A DNA stretch of 64,000 nt from Limnohabitans sp. WS1 (GCF_003063265.1 NZ_NERU01000006.1:124001-188000), one strand, 5' to 3'. Counted from the stretch's first letter, positions 1-9,288 are shown. Notes: generated by a model from the sequence alone, not told the origin. Numbers and translations are program-made.

Positions 1-1
1 G

Positions 2-580
2 GGCATCAACGCCTTCACTTTGGGCATGCGCTCGGTCAACCCCAAGGCCCAAGTCAAAGTGGTCTGGCTCAACGCCTGGTTTGACCCACCCAAAGAGCGT
101 GAAGCGGCCATGGCCTTGTTCAACCAGGATGTCGATGTGATCGCCTTCCACACGGGATCAACCGCCGTGATGGCCGCTGCGCAAGAGCGCGGCAAGATGG
201 CTGTGGCCTACCACTCCGACATGCGCAAGACCGGGCCGGATGCGCAGATCATCGCCGTGACCCACCAGTGGGGCGACTACTACACGGCACGCGTCAAGGC
301 GGCCATGAATGGCACATGGACTTCGGGCAGTGTGTGGGGCGGCGTCAAGGACGGCATGATCCGCGTGGGCGACTTTGGCCCCAAGGTGCCCAAGAAGGTT
401 CAGGACGAAATCCTGGCCAAGCAAAAACGTGTGGGTTCTGGGCAGCTCAAGCCTTTTGTCGGGCCCATCTCCGACAACGAGGGCAAAGAAGTAGTTCCTG
501 CCGGGCAGGCCTTGAGCGATGCACAGATTTTGCAGATGAATTATTTGGTGCAAGGCGTGCTGGGGCGCGTCACACGCTGA
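2..580 (+). CDS. BMP-family ABC transporter substrate-binding protein, C-terminal part
   Basis: This is the 3' part of a gene that enters from outside the window; the frame is open from base 2 and ends at a TGA. The visible 192 residues resemble the C-terminal lobe of BMP/PnrA-like periplasmic binding proteins, which deliver nucleosides or related solutes to an ABC importer. Supporting features are the segment around DVDVIAFHTGS (a ligand-site loop), AVAYHSDM, and the THQWGDYY stretch followed by the usual amphipathic helix. The N-terminus, signal peptide and partner permease genes are not in the window, so the substrate cannot be told. The next gene is on the opposite strand, so this is the last gene of its unit. 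Family call is fairly safe; substrate is unknown. Confidence 0.8.
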   Translation, partial: GINAFTLGMRSVNPKAQVKVVWLNAWFDPPKEREAAMALFNQDVDVIAFHTGSTAVMAAAQERGKMAVAYHSDMRKTGPDAQIIAVTHQWGDYYTARVKAAMNGTWTSGSVWGGVKDGMIRVGDFGPKVPKKVQDEILAKQKRVGSGQLKPFVGPISDNEGKEVVPAGQALSDAQILQMNYLVQGVLGRVTR

Positions 581-652
581 GCGCGTGCCCGCTTTGGGCG
601 GGCCGATGACACGCTGTCAGGGCCCAGCCGCTTTGCACCCTGGGGCCTGGGA

Positions 653-1627
653 TCAAGCGGCATCCAGGTTGATTTGCCGTTCTTTGGCCAAGTCTGTCCA
701 GCGAGCCAGGTCTTTTTTCATGAAGTCGGCAAATTGCGTGGGATTCATGGGCATGAGTTCAACCGCTTCGGCACTCAGTTTGTCGCGAAAGTCGGGCTGG
801 GCCAAGACGGTGGCCATGGCGTCGTTGAGTTGTTTGACCACCGCCGCAGGCATGCCCGCCGGGCCCACCACGCCGTACCACTGCTGCGCATCAAAACCTT
901 TGAGTCCCGATTCCTCCATCGTGGGCACGTCTTTCAGGGCCGGGTGGCGTTGTGTGCCTGTGACCGCCAAAGCCCGAATGCGACCGCTGCGAATGTGGGG
1001 CAGGGCGGCCGCCAATCCCGGAAACATGGCTTGGGTTTGACCGGCAATCACATCATTGGTGGCGGGCGCGATGCCTCGGTAGGGAATATGGACCATGAAA
1101 GCGCTGGTTTGTGCCTTGAACAACTCCGCCGTGAGGTGGGTCAGCGAGCCCGCGCCTGCCGAGCCGTAGGACACCCGACCGGGGTTCTTTTTGACGTAGT
1201 CGATGAAGGCTTTGACGTCCTTGATGGGCAAGTTGGCGTTGACCACCAGCACATTGGGGGTGCTGCCAATCATGCCGATGGGGCTGAAGTCTTTGATCGG
1301 GTCGTAGGGCAGTTTGCGTGTGGCGGGGGATGTGCCGTGTGTGGCAACGTAACCCTGCATCAGGGTGTAGCCATCGGGGCTGGCTTTGGCGGCCATTTGC
1401 GAGGCGATCACGCCCCCGCCACCGCCGTGGTTTTCAACCACCATGGCTTGCCCCAGCACTTTGCCAAACCGATCGCAAAATTGACGGCCCACCATGTCCG
1501 AGCCCCCGCCTGCAGCCACCGGCACAATGTATTTGATGGGACGGTTGGGGTACCCTGTCTGGGCGCTTGCCAGCCCGGGCAGTCCAAACCACAAGGGGCT
1601 GGCCTGAATGAAGGTGCGTCTTTGCAT
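653..1627 (-). CDS. Bug-family (TctC-like) tripartite tricarboxylate transporter receptor
   Basis: A 324-residue periplasmic solute receptor of the Bug family, which is greatly expanded in Burkholderiales and binds small carboxylates. It starts MQRRTFIQASPLWFGLPG, a signal peptide with a twin-Arg-like start ending near ASAQ, followed by the hallmark YPNRPIKYIVPVAAGGGSD strand-loop. I chose the ATG at 1627 because GGAG lies about 7 bases upstream; a GTG 12 bases earlier would bury that site. No TctA or TctB membrane genes are adjacent, so it is an orphan receptor, which is common in this group. It is divergent from dcd, with 158 bases between the two starts. Confidence 0.9.
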   Translation of the reverse strand: MQRRTFIQASPLWFGLPGLASAQTGYPNRPIKYIVPVAAGGGSDMVGRQFCDRFGKVLGQAMVVENHGGGGGVIASQMAAKASPDGYTLMQGYVATHGTSPATRKLPYDPIKDFSPIGMIGSTPNVLVVNANLPIKDVKAFIDYVKKNPGRVSYGSAGAGSLTHLTAELFKAQTSAFMVHIPYRGIAPATNDVIAGQTQAMFPGLAAALPHIRSGRIRALAVTGTQRHPALKDVPTMEESGLKGFDAQQWYGVVGPAGMPAAVVKQLNDAMATVLAQPDFRDKLSAEAVELMPMNPTQFADFMKKDLARWTDLAKERQINLDAA

Positions 1628-1785
1628 ATCGGTCTCCACAAAAGGTGTTGTTTTGCCGTTTATTTTGTTGGCAAATCATGTCCTGAGCAGTTGCTGGGGA
1701 GACTCTGGCTTGCCGGCCTTGCACCAGGTCAAGGCCTTGAATGGGCAAGAGGCCTAAAATGCAGGCCTTCTTCAAAGGGTGAGCG

Positions 1786-2355
1786 ATGAGCATCAAAAGC
1801 GACAAATGGATCCGCCGCATGGCCGAAGAGCACGGCATGATCTCGCCGTTTGAACCGGGGCAAATACGCAAAGACGCCGCAGGCCAAAAAATCGTCAGCT
1901 ATGGCACCAGCAGCTATGGCTATGACATCCGTTGTGCCCCTGAGTTCAAGGTATTCACCAACATTTACAGCACGGTGGTGGACCCGAAGAATTTTGATGA
2001 ACGCAGTTTTGTGGACATCGAAAGCGATGTTTGCATCATTCCCCCCAACAGTTTTGCGCTGGCCCGCACGGTGGAATATTTCCGCATACCGCGCAATGTG
2101 CTGACCATTTGCCTGGGCAAAAGCACCTACGCCCGCTGCGGCATCATCGTCAACGTGACCCCCTTCGAGCCCGAGTGGGAGGGCTATGTGACCCTGGAAT
2201 TCAGCAACACCACCCCTTTGCCGGCCAAGATTTACGCGGGTGAAGGTTGTGCGCAGGTGCTGTTTTTTGAGAGCGATGAAGTCTGCGAAACCAGCTACAA
2301 AGACCGGGGCGGCAAGTACCAAGGCCAAGTGGGCGTGACACTGCCCAAAACCTGA
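1786..2355 (+). CDS. dcd: dCTP deaminase
   Basis: Deaminates dCTP to dUTP, feeding dTMP synthesis; cytoplasmic trimeric enzyme. The 189-residue length fits the bacterial family. Recognisable segments are [13 protein letters not shown] (residues 38-50), [10 protein letters not shown] (111-120) and the active-site strand GYVTLEF, whose Glu138 matches the catalytic Glu number of the E. coli enzyme. The C-terminal [11 protein letters not shown] tail is the flexible lid that closes over the nucleotide. The start is the ATG after a GGTGAGCG leader. It is followed after 53 bases by rhlE on the same strand, with a hairpin between. Very secure call. Confidence 0.97.
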   Translation: MSIKSDKWIRRMAEEHGMISPFEPGQIRKDAAGQKIVSYGTSSYGYDIRCAPEFKVFTNIYSTVVDPKNFDERSFVDIESDVCIIPPNSFALARTVEYFRIPRNVLTICLGKSTYARCGIIVNVTPFEPEWEGYVTLEFSNTTPLPAKIYAGEGCAQVLFFESDEVCETSYKDRGGKYQGQVGVTLPKT

Positions 2356-2368
2356 ACCTGCATGCCAG

Positions 2369-2390
2369 TTTTGGGGGTGTCACCCCAAAA
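2369..2390 (+). terminator. Hairpin between dcd and rhlE
   Basis: TTTTGGGG and CCCCAAAA form 8-base arms around a 6-base loop, 14 bases after the dcd stop. No T tract follows on the plus strand, so it is a weak terminator candidate and may instead slow processing of the dcd message or overlap the rhlE promoter. Confidence 0.4.
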
Positions 2391-2399
2391 TGCGACAAT
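2371..2399 (+). promoter_or_regulatory. Possible sigma70-like promoter for rhlE
   Basis: TTGGGG, a 17-base spacer and GACAAT lie just before the rhlE ATG at 2409. Matches to consensus are partial (3/6 and 4/6). If correct, the transcript would start within a few bases of the ATG, and indeed no clear Shine-Dalgarno sequence is present. The -35 overlaps the hairpin at 2369-2390. Confidence 0.3.
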
Positions 2400-2408
2400 A
2401 GCGGGTTA

Positions 2409-3857
2409 ATGACCGACTCTTTTTCCAATTTATCGCTGGCGCCCACGCTGGCACGAGCCGTGGCCGAAATGGGCTACGAATCCATGACCCCTATCCAGGC
2501 CCAAGCCATTCCGGTGGTGTTGACGGGTCAGGACGTGATGGGCGCGGCCCAGACCGGCACCGGTAAAACGGCGGCGTTTTCGCTGCCTTTGCTGCAGCGG
2601 CTGCTCAAACACGAAAACCCCTCCACCTCGCCTGCGCGTCACCCGGTGCGGGCTTTGGTGCTGTTGCCCACGCGTGAGCTGGCCGACCAGGTGGCCCAAC
2701 AGATCAAGTTGTACGCCAAGTACACCCAGCTGCGCAGTGCGGTGGTGTTTGGCGGCATGGACATGAAGCCCCAGACCTTGGAGCTCAAACAAGGGGTTGA
2801 GGTTCTGGTGGCGACCCCCGGCCGTTTGCTCGACCACATCGAAGCCAAAAACGCGGTGCTCAACCAAGTGGAATATGTGGTGCTGGACGAAGCCGACCGC
2901 ATGTTGGACATTGGCTTTTTGCCCGACTTGCAGCGCATCCTGAGTTATTTGCCCAAGCAGCGCACCACACTGTTGTTTTCGGCCACCTTCTCGCCCGAAA
3001 TCAAGCGCCTGGCCGGCAGCTACCTGCAAAACCCCATCACCATCGAGGTGGCCCGGCCCAACGAAACCGCCTCCACCGTCGAGCAGCGTTTTTACGCCGC
3101 GCAAGATGACGACAAGCGCCGCGTGATCCGCAAGGTGCTCGACGACCGGGGCATCAAGCAGGCCTTTATCTTTGTCAACAGCAAGCTCGGCTGCGGCCGC
3201 TTGGCCCGCTCTTTGGAGCGCGAAGGCCTGCGCACTGCCGCCTTGCACGGCGACAAAAGCCAGGACGAGCGCCTGAAGGCCCTGGAAGCCTTCAAGCAAG
3301 GCGAGGTCGATTTGCTGGTGTGTACCGACGTGGCCGCCCGTGGCCTGGACATCAAAGACGTGCCTGCCGTATTCAACTTCGATGTTCCTTTCAACGCCGA
3401 AGACTATGTGCACCGCATTGGCCGCACTGGCCGCGCCGGGGCGTCGGGTCTGGCCGTGACCTTGGTCAGCCCGTCCGATGCGCGTTTGGTCGGTGACATT
3501 GAAAAGCTGATCAAGAAAAAGCTGGAAGTCGAAACACTGCAACTGGACGTCCGCCCAGCAGGCCCCGTGCCAGAAAAATGGGGCACCCGCGCCGAAGACC
3601 GTCCCCGTGCACGGCCCTACGAAGGTCGTCGACGCGAAGAATTTGATCCACGCGATGGCCTGGATGCCCCACGCCGTGGTGGTTTTCGCCCTGCACCCAT
3701 CAACCGCGACCCGTTTTTTGAAAAGCCTTACGAAGCAGCTTCCAGCGACGCTTCTCCCAGCTGGGAAGCCGCCACGCCCAAAACAGCCCGCTCGTCGATT
3801 TCGGCCAACATCAAACCCAAGCGCAAAGTGGCCGCTTTGTTCAAATCGGACGAGTGA
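2409..3857 (+). CDS. rhlE: DEAD-box ATP-dependent RNA helicase, RhlE type
   Basis: An RNA-dependent ATPase that unwinds short RNA duplexes, in the RhlE group linked to ribosome assembly and RNA decay. All helicase motifs are visible in order: Q motif TPIQAQAIP near residue 27, Walker A AQTGTGKT near 47, PTRELADQ, TPGRLLDH, the DEAD box in VVLDEADRM, SAT, and HRIGRTGRAG in the second RecA lobe. After residue about 390 comes a low-complexity Arg/Pro tail ending in a basic KPKRKVAALF segment, the usual RhlE RNA-binding extension. At 482 residues the length fits. No operon partner is evident; the next gene is a TonB receptor 111 bases on. Confidence 0.95.
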   Translation: MTDSFSNLSLAPTLARAVAEMGYESMTPIQAQAIPVVLTGQDVMGAAQTGTGKTAAFSLPLLQRLLKHENPSTSPARHPVRALVLLPTRELADQVAQQIKLYAKYTQLRSAVVFGGMDMKPQTLELKQGVEVLVATPGRLLDHIEAKNAVLNQVEYVVLDEADRMLDIGFLPDLQRILSYLPKQRTTLLFSATFSPEIKRLAGSYLQNPITIEVARPNETASTVEQRFYAAQDDDKRRVIRKVLDDRGIKQAFIFVNSKLGCGRLARSLEREGLRTAALHGDKSQDERLKALEAFKQGEVDLLVCTDVAARGLDIKDVPAVFNFDVPFNAEDYVHRIGRTGRAGASGLAVTLVSPSDARLVGDIEKLIKKKLEVETLQLDVRPAGPVPEKWGTRAEDRPRARPYEGRRREEFDPRDGLDAPRRGGFRPAPINRDPFFEKPYEAASSDASPSWEAATPKTARSSISANIKPKRKVAALFKSDE

Positions 3858-3968
3858 GGTCATGCGACGGTGGCCCGGCGTTGGGCTCGGGTGGGATTGA
3901 TCGGGCTTGAGTCCCGGTCTTTGCCAGAGCTCGGCACCGGTGTCGTGGGAGGCTGTCAAAATGGGTCC

Positions 3969-6203
3969 ATGCGCGATCCCCACACCCTTTCCCCAATTTC
4001 TTTGGTTTTACAGCCTTTGACCGGCCAGCGTTCAGCCTCTTCTGGTGGCCTGCTGGCAAGGACTGCCGTTTTGTTGTCTGTGCCTGGCCTGCTCATGGCG
4101 CAAACGACGGCAATTCCGCCTGCTGCAACGGACCTCGGCCGTGTCGAAATTCGCAGCAACCGCAACAACGACGCCGAAGCGCGTCAAGAATCCACCGCTT
4201 CCAAAATCGTGATCGGCCGCGAAGAGATCGAGAAACAGGGCGATTCAACCCTGGGCGATGTGCTCAAGCGTTTGCCGGGCGTGACGGTGCAAGGTGCACC
4301 GGGCCGTGGCGGTGCCATTCGCATGCGGGGCTTGGGTGGTGGTTACACCCAAATATTGCTGGACGGCGAACGCATGCCCCCGGGTTTTTCGGTGGACTCT
4401 TTGACCCCGGAGCAGGTCGAGCGCATCGAAATTTTGCGTGCTCCGACGGCCGAAACCGGAGCCCGTGCGATTGCAGGCACCATCAACATCGTGCTGCGCG
4501 AGGGCAGAAAAGCCACCCCAGACGATTTGAAAATCACCGGCAGCCAAGAGCATGGCCAAGGCTCCAGCATGGTCAATTGGGTGCACAACCTCAAAACCGA
4601 ACCCTTGGCGGGCACCTTCACGCTGTCGGCCATGGACAACCACCGTGACGACCAAAGCCTGACCGAGATCGACTCGGACTACCGCGATGATCAGTTACGG
4701 GTGTCCGAGTCTTCAGGCCGCAGGCAGGGGGTGTACGCCAATGCCCGCTTGCAATGGAAAGGTGAGCAGGGCAAGACCCTCACCTTGATGCCGTTTTTGA
4801 TTTATTCCGAATACGCCGCCCAAGGGCGCATCGATGCCCGGCGCTTGACCTCACCGGGCATCACCGACACCGCGCTGACCGACAACCACAGCCGCTACGC
4901 TGCAGCCCGGCTGAACGGCCAGTGGGGCCAACGCTTGTCGGCCGATGACCGTTTGGAAGCGCGTTTTGGTTTAGGCCAGGCCAGGTACAACCAGCACATC
5001 ACCCAGACGGCTGTCACCAGCACCGGGCTTTTGTCCAATGCCTTGGATGAGCAACGCTTTACCGACCGCAACACCAGCTTGAACGCCAAGTGGACCCGGG
5101 TGCTGGACAACGGCCACCAATGGGTCAGCGGCCTGGAGCACGAAGGCGTGCGCCGCGTCGAAGAAGCCAGTGCGGGTGCGGGCGACGACAGCGGCAACCT
5201 CAAGGCCAGCACGGCCCGTTGGGCGACCTATACCCAAGACGAGTTCAAGATCAACCCGAATTGGTCGGCCTATACGGGCATTCGCTACGAAAGCATCCTG
5301 ACCGAAGGGCAGGTGGGCGAGGACCTCAAACGCAACAAAAGTCAGGTGTGGACCCCGTTGCTTCACGCGATGTGGAAGCCCGACCCGGCCAAGCGCGACC
5401 AGGTGCGCATGAGCCTCACGCGCAGCTACAAAACGCCCACCCTCTACAACATGGTGGCACCGCTGCGTTACTCGCGCGATTACCAGCCGGACGTGTTTCC
5501 CAGCAACGTGCCCACCCAGCCCGACCGTGTGGGCAACCCTGACCTGAGGGCCGAGTTGGCAACCGGCATTGACTTGGGTTTTGAACGCCATCTCGAAGGC
5601 GGTGGTGTGCTCAGCGCCAATGTGTTCCGTCGCAACATCAGCGATCTGATCCGTTACCAGACCCGTTTGCAGACCGTGCCTTGGTCAAGCCAACAGCGTT
5701 GGGTGTCCAGCCCTCAAAACGTGGGCGATGCCCTCACCCAAGGTGTAGAGCTGGAGGCCAAGTTTCGCTTGAACCAGGCCTGGGCCGCGGCCTGGCCTGT
5801 GGACATCCGCAGCAACGTCAGCTTTTTCCGATCCAAAGTCAAGGATGTGCCCGGCCCCGACAACCGTCTGGACCAGCAACCCAGCATGACCGCCAACTTA
5901 GGGGGCGACTACCGCCTGCGTGGCATGCCTTTGACCTTGGGCGGCAACGTCAACTGGAACCCCGACTACGACACGCGGCGCAGCCAAGAGCAGTGGTCGT
6001 ACCAAGGCCTCAAGCGCGTGGTCGATGTGTATGGGCAGTGGCGTTTTTCGGCAGCGACCGCTTTGCGGTTGACCGTCAGCAACTTGCTGCCGCGTGACTA
6101 CGAAACCGCCACCACATTCAACACGGGCACGCAGCAGGAGACAGCCCGCACCACCGATCGCAATTGGCGCAACGTCCAACTGCGCCTGGAAATGAAAATT
6201 TAA
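3969..6203 (+). CDS. TonB-dependent outer-membrane receptor
   Basis: A 744-residue outer-membrane beta-barrel receptor that takes up a ligand (often an iron chelate) with TonB energy. After a signal sequence containing LLARTAVLLSVPGLLMAQ comes the plug domain: EEIEKQGDSTLGDVLKRLPG, GGAIRMRGLGGGYTQILLDG and VERIEILRAPTAETGARAIAG. The remainder is barrel-like, with alternating aromatic strands, and it ends in a terminal strand VQLRLEMKI. I preferred the ATG at 3969 over an upstream start at 3870, which would put 33 extra residues before the signal peptide. It sits 13 bases before a hydrolase gene with its own strong ribosome site, so the two are probably co-transcribed. The ligand cannot be read from sequence. 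Confidence 0.9.
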   Translation: MRDPHTLSPISLVLQPLTGQRSASSGGLLARTAVLLSVPGLLMAQTTAIPPAATDLGRVEIRSNRNNDAEARQESTASKIVIGREEIEKQGDSTLGDVLKRLPGVTVQGAPGRGGAIRMRGLGGGYTQILLDGERMPPGFSVDSLTPEQVERIEILRAPTAETGARAIAGTINIVLREGRKATPDDLKITGSQEHGQGSSMVNWVHNLKTEPLAGTFTLSAMDNHRDDQSLTEIDSDYRDDQLRVSESSGRRQGVYANARLQWKGEQGKTLTLMPFLIYSEYAAQGRIDARRLTSPGITDTALTDNHSRYAAARLNGQWGQRLSADDRLEARFGLGQARYNQHITQTAVTSTGLLSNALDEQRFTDRNTSLNAKWTRVLDNGHQWVSGLEHEGVRRVEEASAGAGDDSGNLKASTARWATYTQDEFKINPNWSAYTGIRYESILTEGQVGEDLKRNKSQVWTPLLHAMWKPDPAKRDQVRMSLTRSYKTPTLYNMVAPLRYSRDYQPDVFPSNVPTQPDRVGNPDLRAELATGIDLGFERHLEGGGVLSANVFRRNISDLIRYQTRLQTVPWSSQQRWVSSPQNVGDALTQGVELEAKFRLNQAWAAAWPVDIRSNVSFFRSKVKDVPGPDNRLDQQPSMTANLGGDYRLRGMPLTLGGNVNWNPDYDTRRSQEQWSYQGLKRVVDVYGQWRFSAATALRLTVSNLLPRDYETATTFNTGTQQETARTTDRNWRNVQLRLEMKI

Positions 6204-6216
6204 AGAGGAGACCGCC

Positions 6217-7086
6217 ATGCCCACCAAAGACGCCGACTGGCACGACCGCATGTACAACAATCGGGCGCTGGTGCCCGACTTTGCGGACCATTTTGCGCAT
6301 TGGACCCATGCCTCCGAGCAGGCGCGTGAATCGCTCAAGCCAGTGCGGGATCTGCCCTATGGTGATGGACCCAACGAAACCTTGGACGTCTTTCCTGCTG
6401 CCACCCCACATGCACCCGTGGTGATCTTTATCCATGGCGGTTACTGGCGCAGCCTGGACAAGTCAGACCACTCCTTTGTGGCACCGGCGTTGAACGACAT
6501 GGGCGCTTGTGCGGTGGTGGTCAATTACGCCTTGTGCCCAGGCACGCCCGAGCAGCCCATCACCATTCCCGATATCGCTTTGCAAATGGCCCGTGCCTGT
6601 GCTTGGGTCTGGCGTCACATTGCTGAGCATGGCGGTGACCCTGGCAACATCACCGTGGTCGGGCATTCTGCAGGTGGGCATTTGGCCACCATGCTGCTGG
6701 GCTGTGACTGGCCACAAGTCGGCCATGATTTGCCCTCGGGTCTGTTGCGCAAAGCGCTGTCCATTTCTGGCCTGTTTGATCTGGAGCCCATTCGCAAAAC
6801 GCCGTTTCTCCAAGGTGATTTGCGACTCACACCCGCGCAGGTGCGCAAGGCCAGCCCCGCCAAATGGAAGCGTCCCACCCAAGGCGTTTTGTACGCCGTG
6901 GCCGGGGGAGACGAAAGCGCTGAATTCCTGCGCCACATCCGCTTGATTCACCAAGCCTGGGGGCCTCAAACCGTGCCGGTGTGCGAAGCTTTGTTGGGCC
7001 TGAACCACTTCAGCATCGTGACCGACATGACGCGAGCGGGAACGCGCTTGAATGGTTTGGCCAAGGCGCTGATCCATCAGCGCTGA
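6217..7086 (+). CDS. Alpha/beta hydrolase, arylformamidase/esterase-like
   Basis: A 289-residue cytoplasmic alpha/beta hydrolase. The oxyanion-hole motif HGGYW (about residue 75) and nucleophile elbow GHSAGG (about 148) place it with hormone-sensitive-lipase and KynB-like hydrolases; a late LNHFSIV segment supplies the likely catalytic His. A strong AAAGAGGAG ribosome site lies just upstream of the ATG. It closely follows the TonB receptor gene, so it could act on the imported ligand, for instance cleaving an ester or amide, but that is inference. Kynurenine formamidase activity is possible by similarity, though no kynurenine-pathway genes are nearby. Confidence 0.8.
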   Translation: MPTKDADWHDRMYNNRALVPDFADHFAHWTHASEQARESLKPVRDLPYGDGPNETLDVFPAATPHAPVVIFIHGGYWRSLDKSDHSFVAPALNDMGACAVVVNYALCPGTPEQPITIPDIALQMARACAWVWRHIAEHGGDPGNITVVGHSAGGHLATMLLGCDWPQVGHDLPSGLLRKALSISGLFDLEPIRKTPFLQGDLRLTPAQVRKASPAKWKRPTQGVLYAVAGGDESAEFLRHIRLIHQAWGPQTVPVCEALLGLNHFSIVTDMTRAGTRLNGLAKALIHQR

Positions 7087-7152
7087 CTGAACCGTTGCCG
7101 TACACAAGTCTGTCAGCTTCCACCCCCAAAACGAGGGTGGCCCCCACGGTGC

Positions 7153-7365
7153 TCAATGGGCCATCAACCTGGCGTGGACATCCGTGGCCAACCGCTTGGG
7201 CAGTTTGAAGGTGCTGCACATGGGCGGGTATTTGCCGTGGACAGATTCATGACAAGGCATACAAGTCAAGCAGGCGTGCACTTGGGTCAGCACATGTGCG
7301 CTGGACGATTGGGTTTGTGGGCCTTGCTCCACGGTGGCAGGCTGATTTGCTGGACTGCCTAAGCG
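7153..7365 (-). other. Short open frame with a CxxCH motif, possible gene remnant
   Basis: Within the 384-base gap between the hydrolase and the toxin-antitoxin pair, the minus strand has an open frame of about 70 codons. It encodes CMPCH (codons at 7249-7263), a possible c-type heme or metal site, followed by a Cys and a basic end. The only ATG lies inside the motif, so initiation would need a GTG upstream; no convincing ribosome site is seen. It may be the tail of a decayed cytochrome-like gene or chance. The rest of the gap shows nothing recognisable. Confidence 0.25.
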
Positions 7366-7470
7366 TCAAGAGCTTGCGTAAAATGAGCTTTGGATCTGTT
7401 CAAACTCACTGGGCCCATTCACCCGCCACTGTACACAGCCCCGCCGTTCAGCCGCTAAAAAGGAATCCTC

Positions 7471-7713
7471 ATGACCACCGTTCAAGTTGAATTGCCCGAT
7501 GTCTTGGCACAAAGCGCACAAGCCGCTGGCCTTCTCACACCGCAAGCCCTGGAGGCGATGCTGCGCGAGCAGCTCAAACGCCAGGCAGGCAATGCGTTGC
7601 GCACCATGTGGGCCAGCGCACCACCCGAGGAGCTGTCGCCAGAGATGGAACAGATGATTGATGAACAGGTACAAGCAGTGCGCGCTCAGCGCCGAAAGCA
7701 GGCGACCCATTGA
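7471..7713 (+). CDS. Probable antitoxin paired with PIN toxin
   Basis: An 80-residue protein with a beta-strand start (TTVQVELPDVL), a helical middle and a charged C-terminus, of the type found upstream of COG1569-like PIN toxins. A ribosome site (AAAGGAAT) precedes the ATG. Its stop overlaps the TTG start of the next gene by 3 bases, so translation is probably coupled. It should bind and neutralise the PIN RNase and perhaps repress the operon. The antitoxin call rests mainly on size and position, since the protein itself carries no diagnostic motif. Confidence 0.7.
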   Translation: MTTVQVELPDVLAQSAQAAGLLTPQALEAMLREQLKRQAGNALRTMWASAPPEELSPEMEQMIDEQVQAVRAQRRKQATH

Positions 7714-8162
7714 GCAGCAGCAGCCTTAGCGGCACCCGACTGCGTTTGGTACTTGATACCAATGTGGTGGTGTCTGGTTTGTTGTGGGGCGGCCATTCGC
7801 GCCGTTTGCTGGAGCTGGCGCTAACCGACACCATTGTGCTGTACAGCAGTCCATTGCTAATCGATGAGTTGAGCCAGACGCTGCACTATGCCAAGTTGAC
7901 CAAGCGCATCGCGGCTCTGCACACAACAGCGCAAGCGTTGATGGAGCACTACAGCGCCATGGTCACGCTGGTGGTGCCACAGCAGGTGCCGCGTGTGATT
8001 GCCCAAGATGCCGATGATGACCAGGTGCTGGCGTGTGCATTAGAAGCGTGCGCTCATTTGATTGCCTCGGGCGATCAGCATTTACACAGTTTGGGCGGCA
8101 ACTACCTGGGGGTCCGCATCGTGACACCTGCCGAAGCAACAGGGTTGCTGGACGCTCTGTAA
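7710..8162 (+). CDS. PIN-domain toxin (putative RNase), COG1569-like
   Basis: A 150-residue single PIN domain, the Mg-dependent RNase fold of many type II toxins. Acidic residues expected in the active site are visible in LVLDTNVVVSG (near residue 15), LLIDELSQ, DADDDQVLACALE and SGDQHL. It begins at a TTG that overlaps the preceding stop (TTGA), a strong sign of a coupled pair. The likely action is cleavage of tRNA or mRNA when the antitoxin is lost; the target is unknown. Confidence 0.85.
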   Translation: MSSSSLSGTRLRLVLDTNVVVSGLLWGGHSRRLLELALTDTIVLYSSPLLIDELSQTLHYAKLTKRIAALHTTAQALMEHYSAMVTLVVPQQVPRVIAQDADDDQVLACALEACAHLIASGDQHLHSLGGNYLGVRIVTPAEATGLLDAL

Positions 8163-8288
8163 CGGTTGAGCCGTCCTGCTCACCCAAGTTGTCGCTGTCT
8201 TTGACCACCTAAAGAATTCCAGCAGCACGACGCAGGAGTTGGGCGGTTGTCTTTCGACCCACCGCGCCAGCCTCAAGCACTGAAAGCG

Positions 8289-9260
8289 TCAATCGAGCTT
8301 GATGTTCGCCGCCTTGATGGCCTGCGTCCAGTCGGCGATGTCGCGGTCCAGGATTTTGGTCATCTCGGCCGGTGCCACAAAGCGCACTTCAATGCCAGCG
8401 GCATCCGCGCGTTGTTTGCTTTCGGGCAGGTCCAGGCTGCGCTTGACGGCGTCGGCCAGTTGGTTGATGGCCGCAGCAGGCGTGCCCGCTGGGGCGTACA
8501 AAGCCACCCACGATTCGAGGTCAAAGTTGGGGTAACCGGCTTCGGCCATGGTGGGCACTTGCGGCATGCCCGCGTGGCGTTTTTTGCCGGTGACGGCCAG
8601 CGCCTTGAGCTTGCCGCCTTGGATGTGCTGCATCACCGAGGGCGGCGTGGTCATGAACACCTGCACCTGGCCGGCCAGCACGTCGGCAATGGCTTGGCCC
8701 GAGCCTTTGTAGGGCACATGCACCAAGCTCACGCCGGTTTGCTGTTTGAAGATTTCGGTGCCGATGTGCGAGACCGAGCCATTGCCTTGCGAGGCGTAGT
8801 TCAGCTTGCCCGGGTTTTGCTTGGCGTAGGCGATGAACTCCTTCATGTTGTTCACCGGCACCGAGGGGTGCACCGCCACCACGTTGGTGGCCACGGTGAT
8901 CAGGCCCACGGGCGTCAGGTCCTTCAGCTCCCAAGGCAGCTTGCTCATGAGGATCGGGTTGGCAACGTGGTAACCCGAGTACGACACCAGCAAGGTGTGG
9001 CCGTCTTTGGCGCTGCGGGCCACTTGCTGGTAGGCCAGGTTGCCACTCGCACCGCCCTTGTTTTCCACCACGATGGACTGGCCAATCAAGCGGCCCAGGG
9101 GCTCAGAAATCAGACGGGCCGAGGTGTCGACCAAGCCACCCGGTGGCACGGGCACGACCAAGGTAATGGGCTTGCTGGGGAAGGCTTGCGCCATCAGGGC
9201 CATGGGTGCGCACAGGCTGGCCACAGCCAGCAGTTTGGAAATTTTGCGACGGGTGTTCAT
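8289..9260 (-). CDS. Bug-family (TctC-like) solute receptor
   Basis: A second periplasmic Bug receptor, 323 residues, with signal peptide MNTRRKISKLLAVASLCAP ending near MAQA, then FPSKPITLVVPVPPGG, the ligand-loop signature. Conserved later blocks include the region around GKLNYASQGNGS and the HVPYKGSGQAIADVLAGQ segment. A GAGAGA ribosome site lies before the ATG. The gene lies 28 bases downstream of an Old Yellow Enzyme gene on the same strand, so the two are probably one transcription unit with the receptor second. No transporter membrane genes are nearby. Substrate is likely a carboxylate, not determinable here. Confidence 0.9.
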   Translation of the reverse strand: MNTRRKISKLLAVASLCAPMALMAQAFPSKPITLVVPVPPGGLVDTSARLISEPLGRLIGQSIVVENKGGASGNLAYQQVARSAKDGHTLLVSYSGYHVANPILMSKLPWELKDLTPVGLITVATNVVAVHPSVPVNNMKEFIAYAKQNPGKLNYASQGNGSVSHIGTEIFKQQTGVSLVHVPYKGSGQAIADVLAGQVQVFMTTPPSVMQHIQGGKLKALAVTGKKRHAGMPQVPTMAEAGYPNFDLESWVALYAPAGTPAAAINQLADAVKRSLDLPESKQRADAAGIEVRFVAPAEMTKILDRDIADWTQAIKAANIKLD

Positions 9261-9288
9261 GGTTGTCTCTCTTTAAAGGGTGTGTAAA

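Noticed and set aside
674..1789. 371-codon plus-strand frame opposite the first Bug receptor
   Set aside because: It is the antisense shadow of a well-recognised receptor gene and has no family features.
2430..3983. 517-codon minus-strand frame over rhlE
   Set aside because: Antisense shadow of a gene with every helicase motif present.
8247..9287. 346-codon plus-strand frame opposite the second Bug receptor
   Set aside because: Antisense shadow; His/Gly/Val-rich composition typical of reverse translation of a GC-rich gene.
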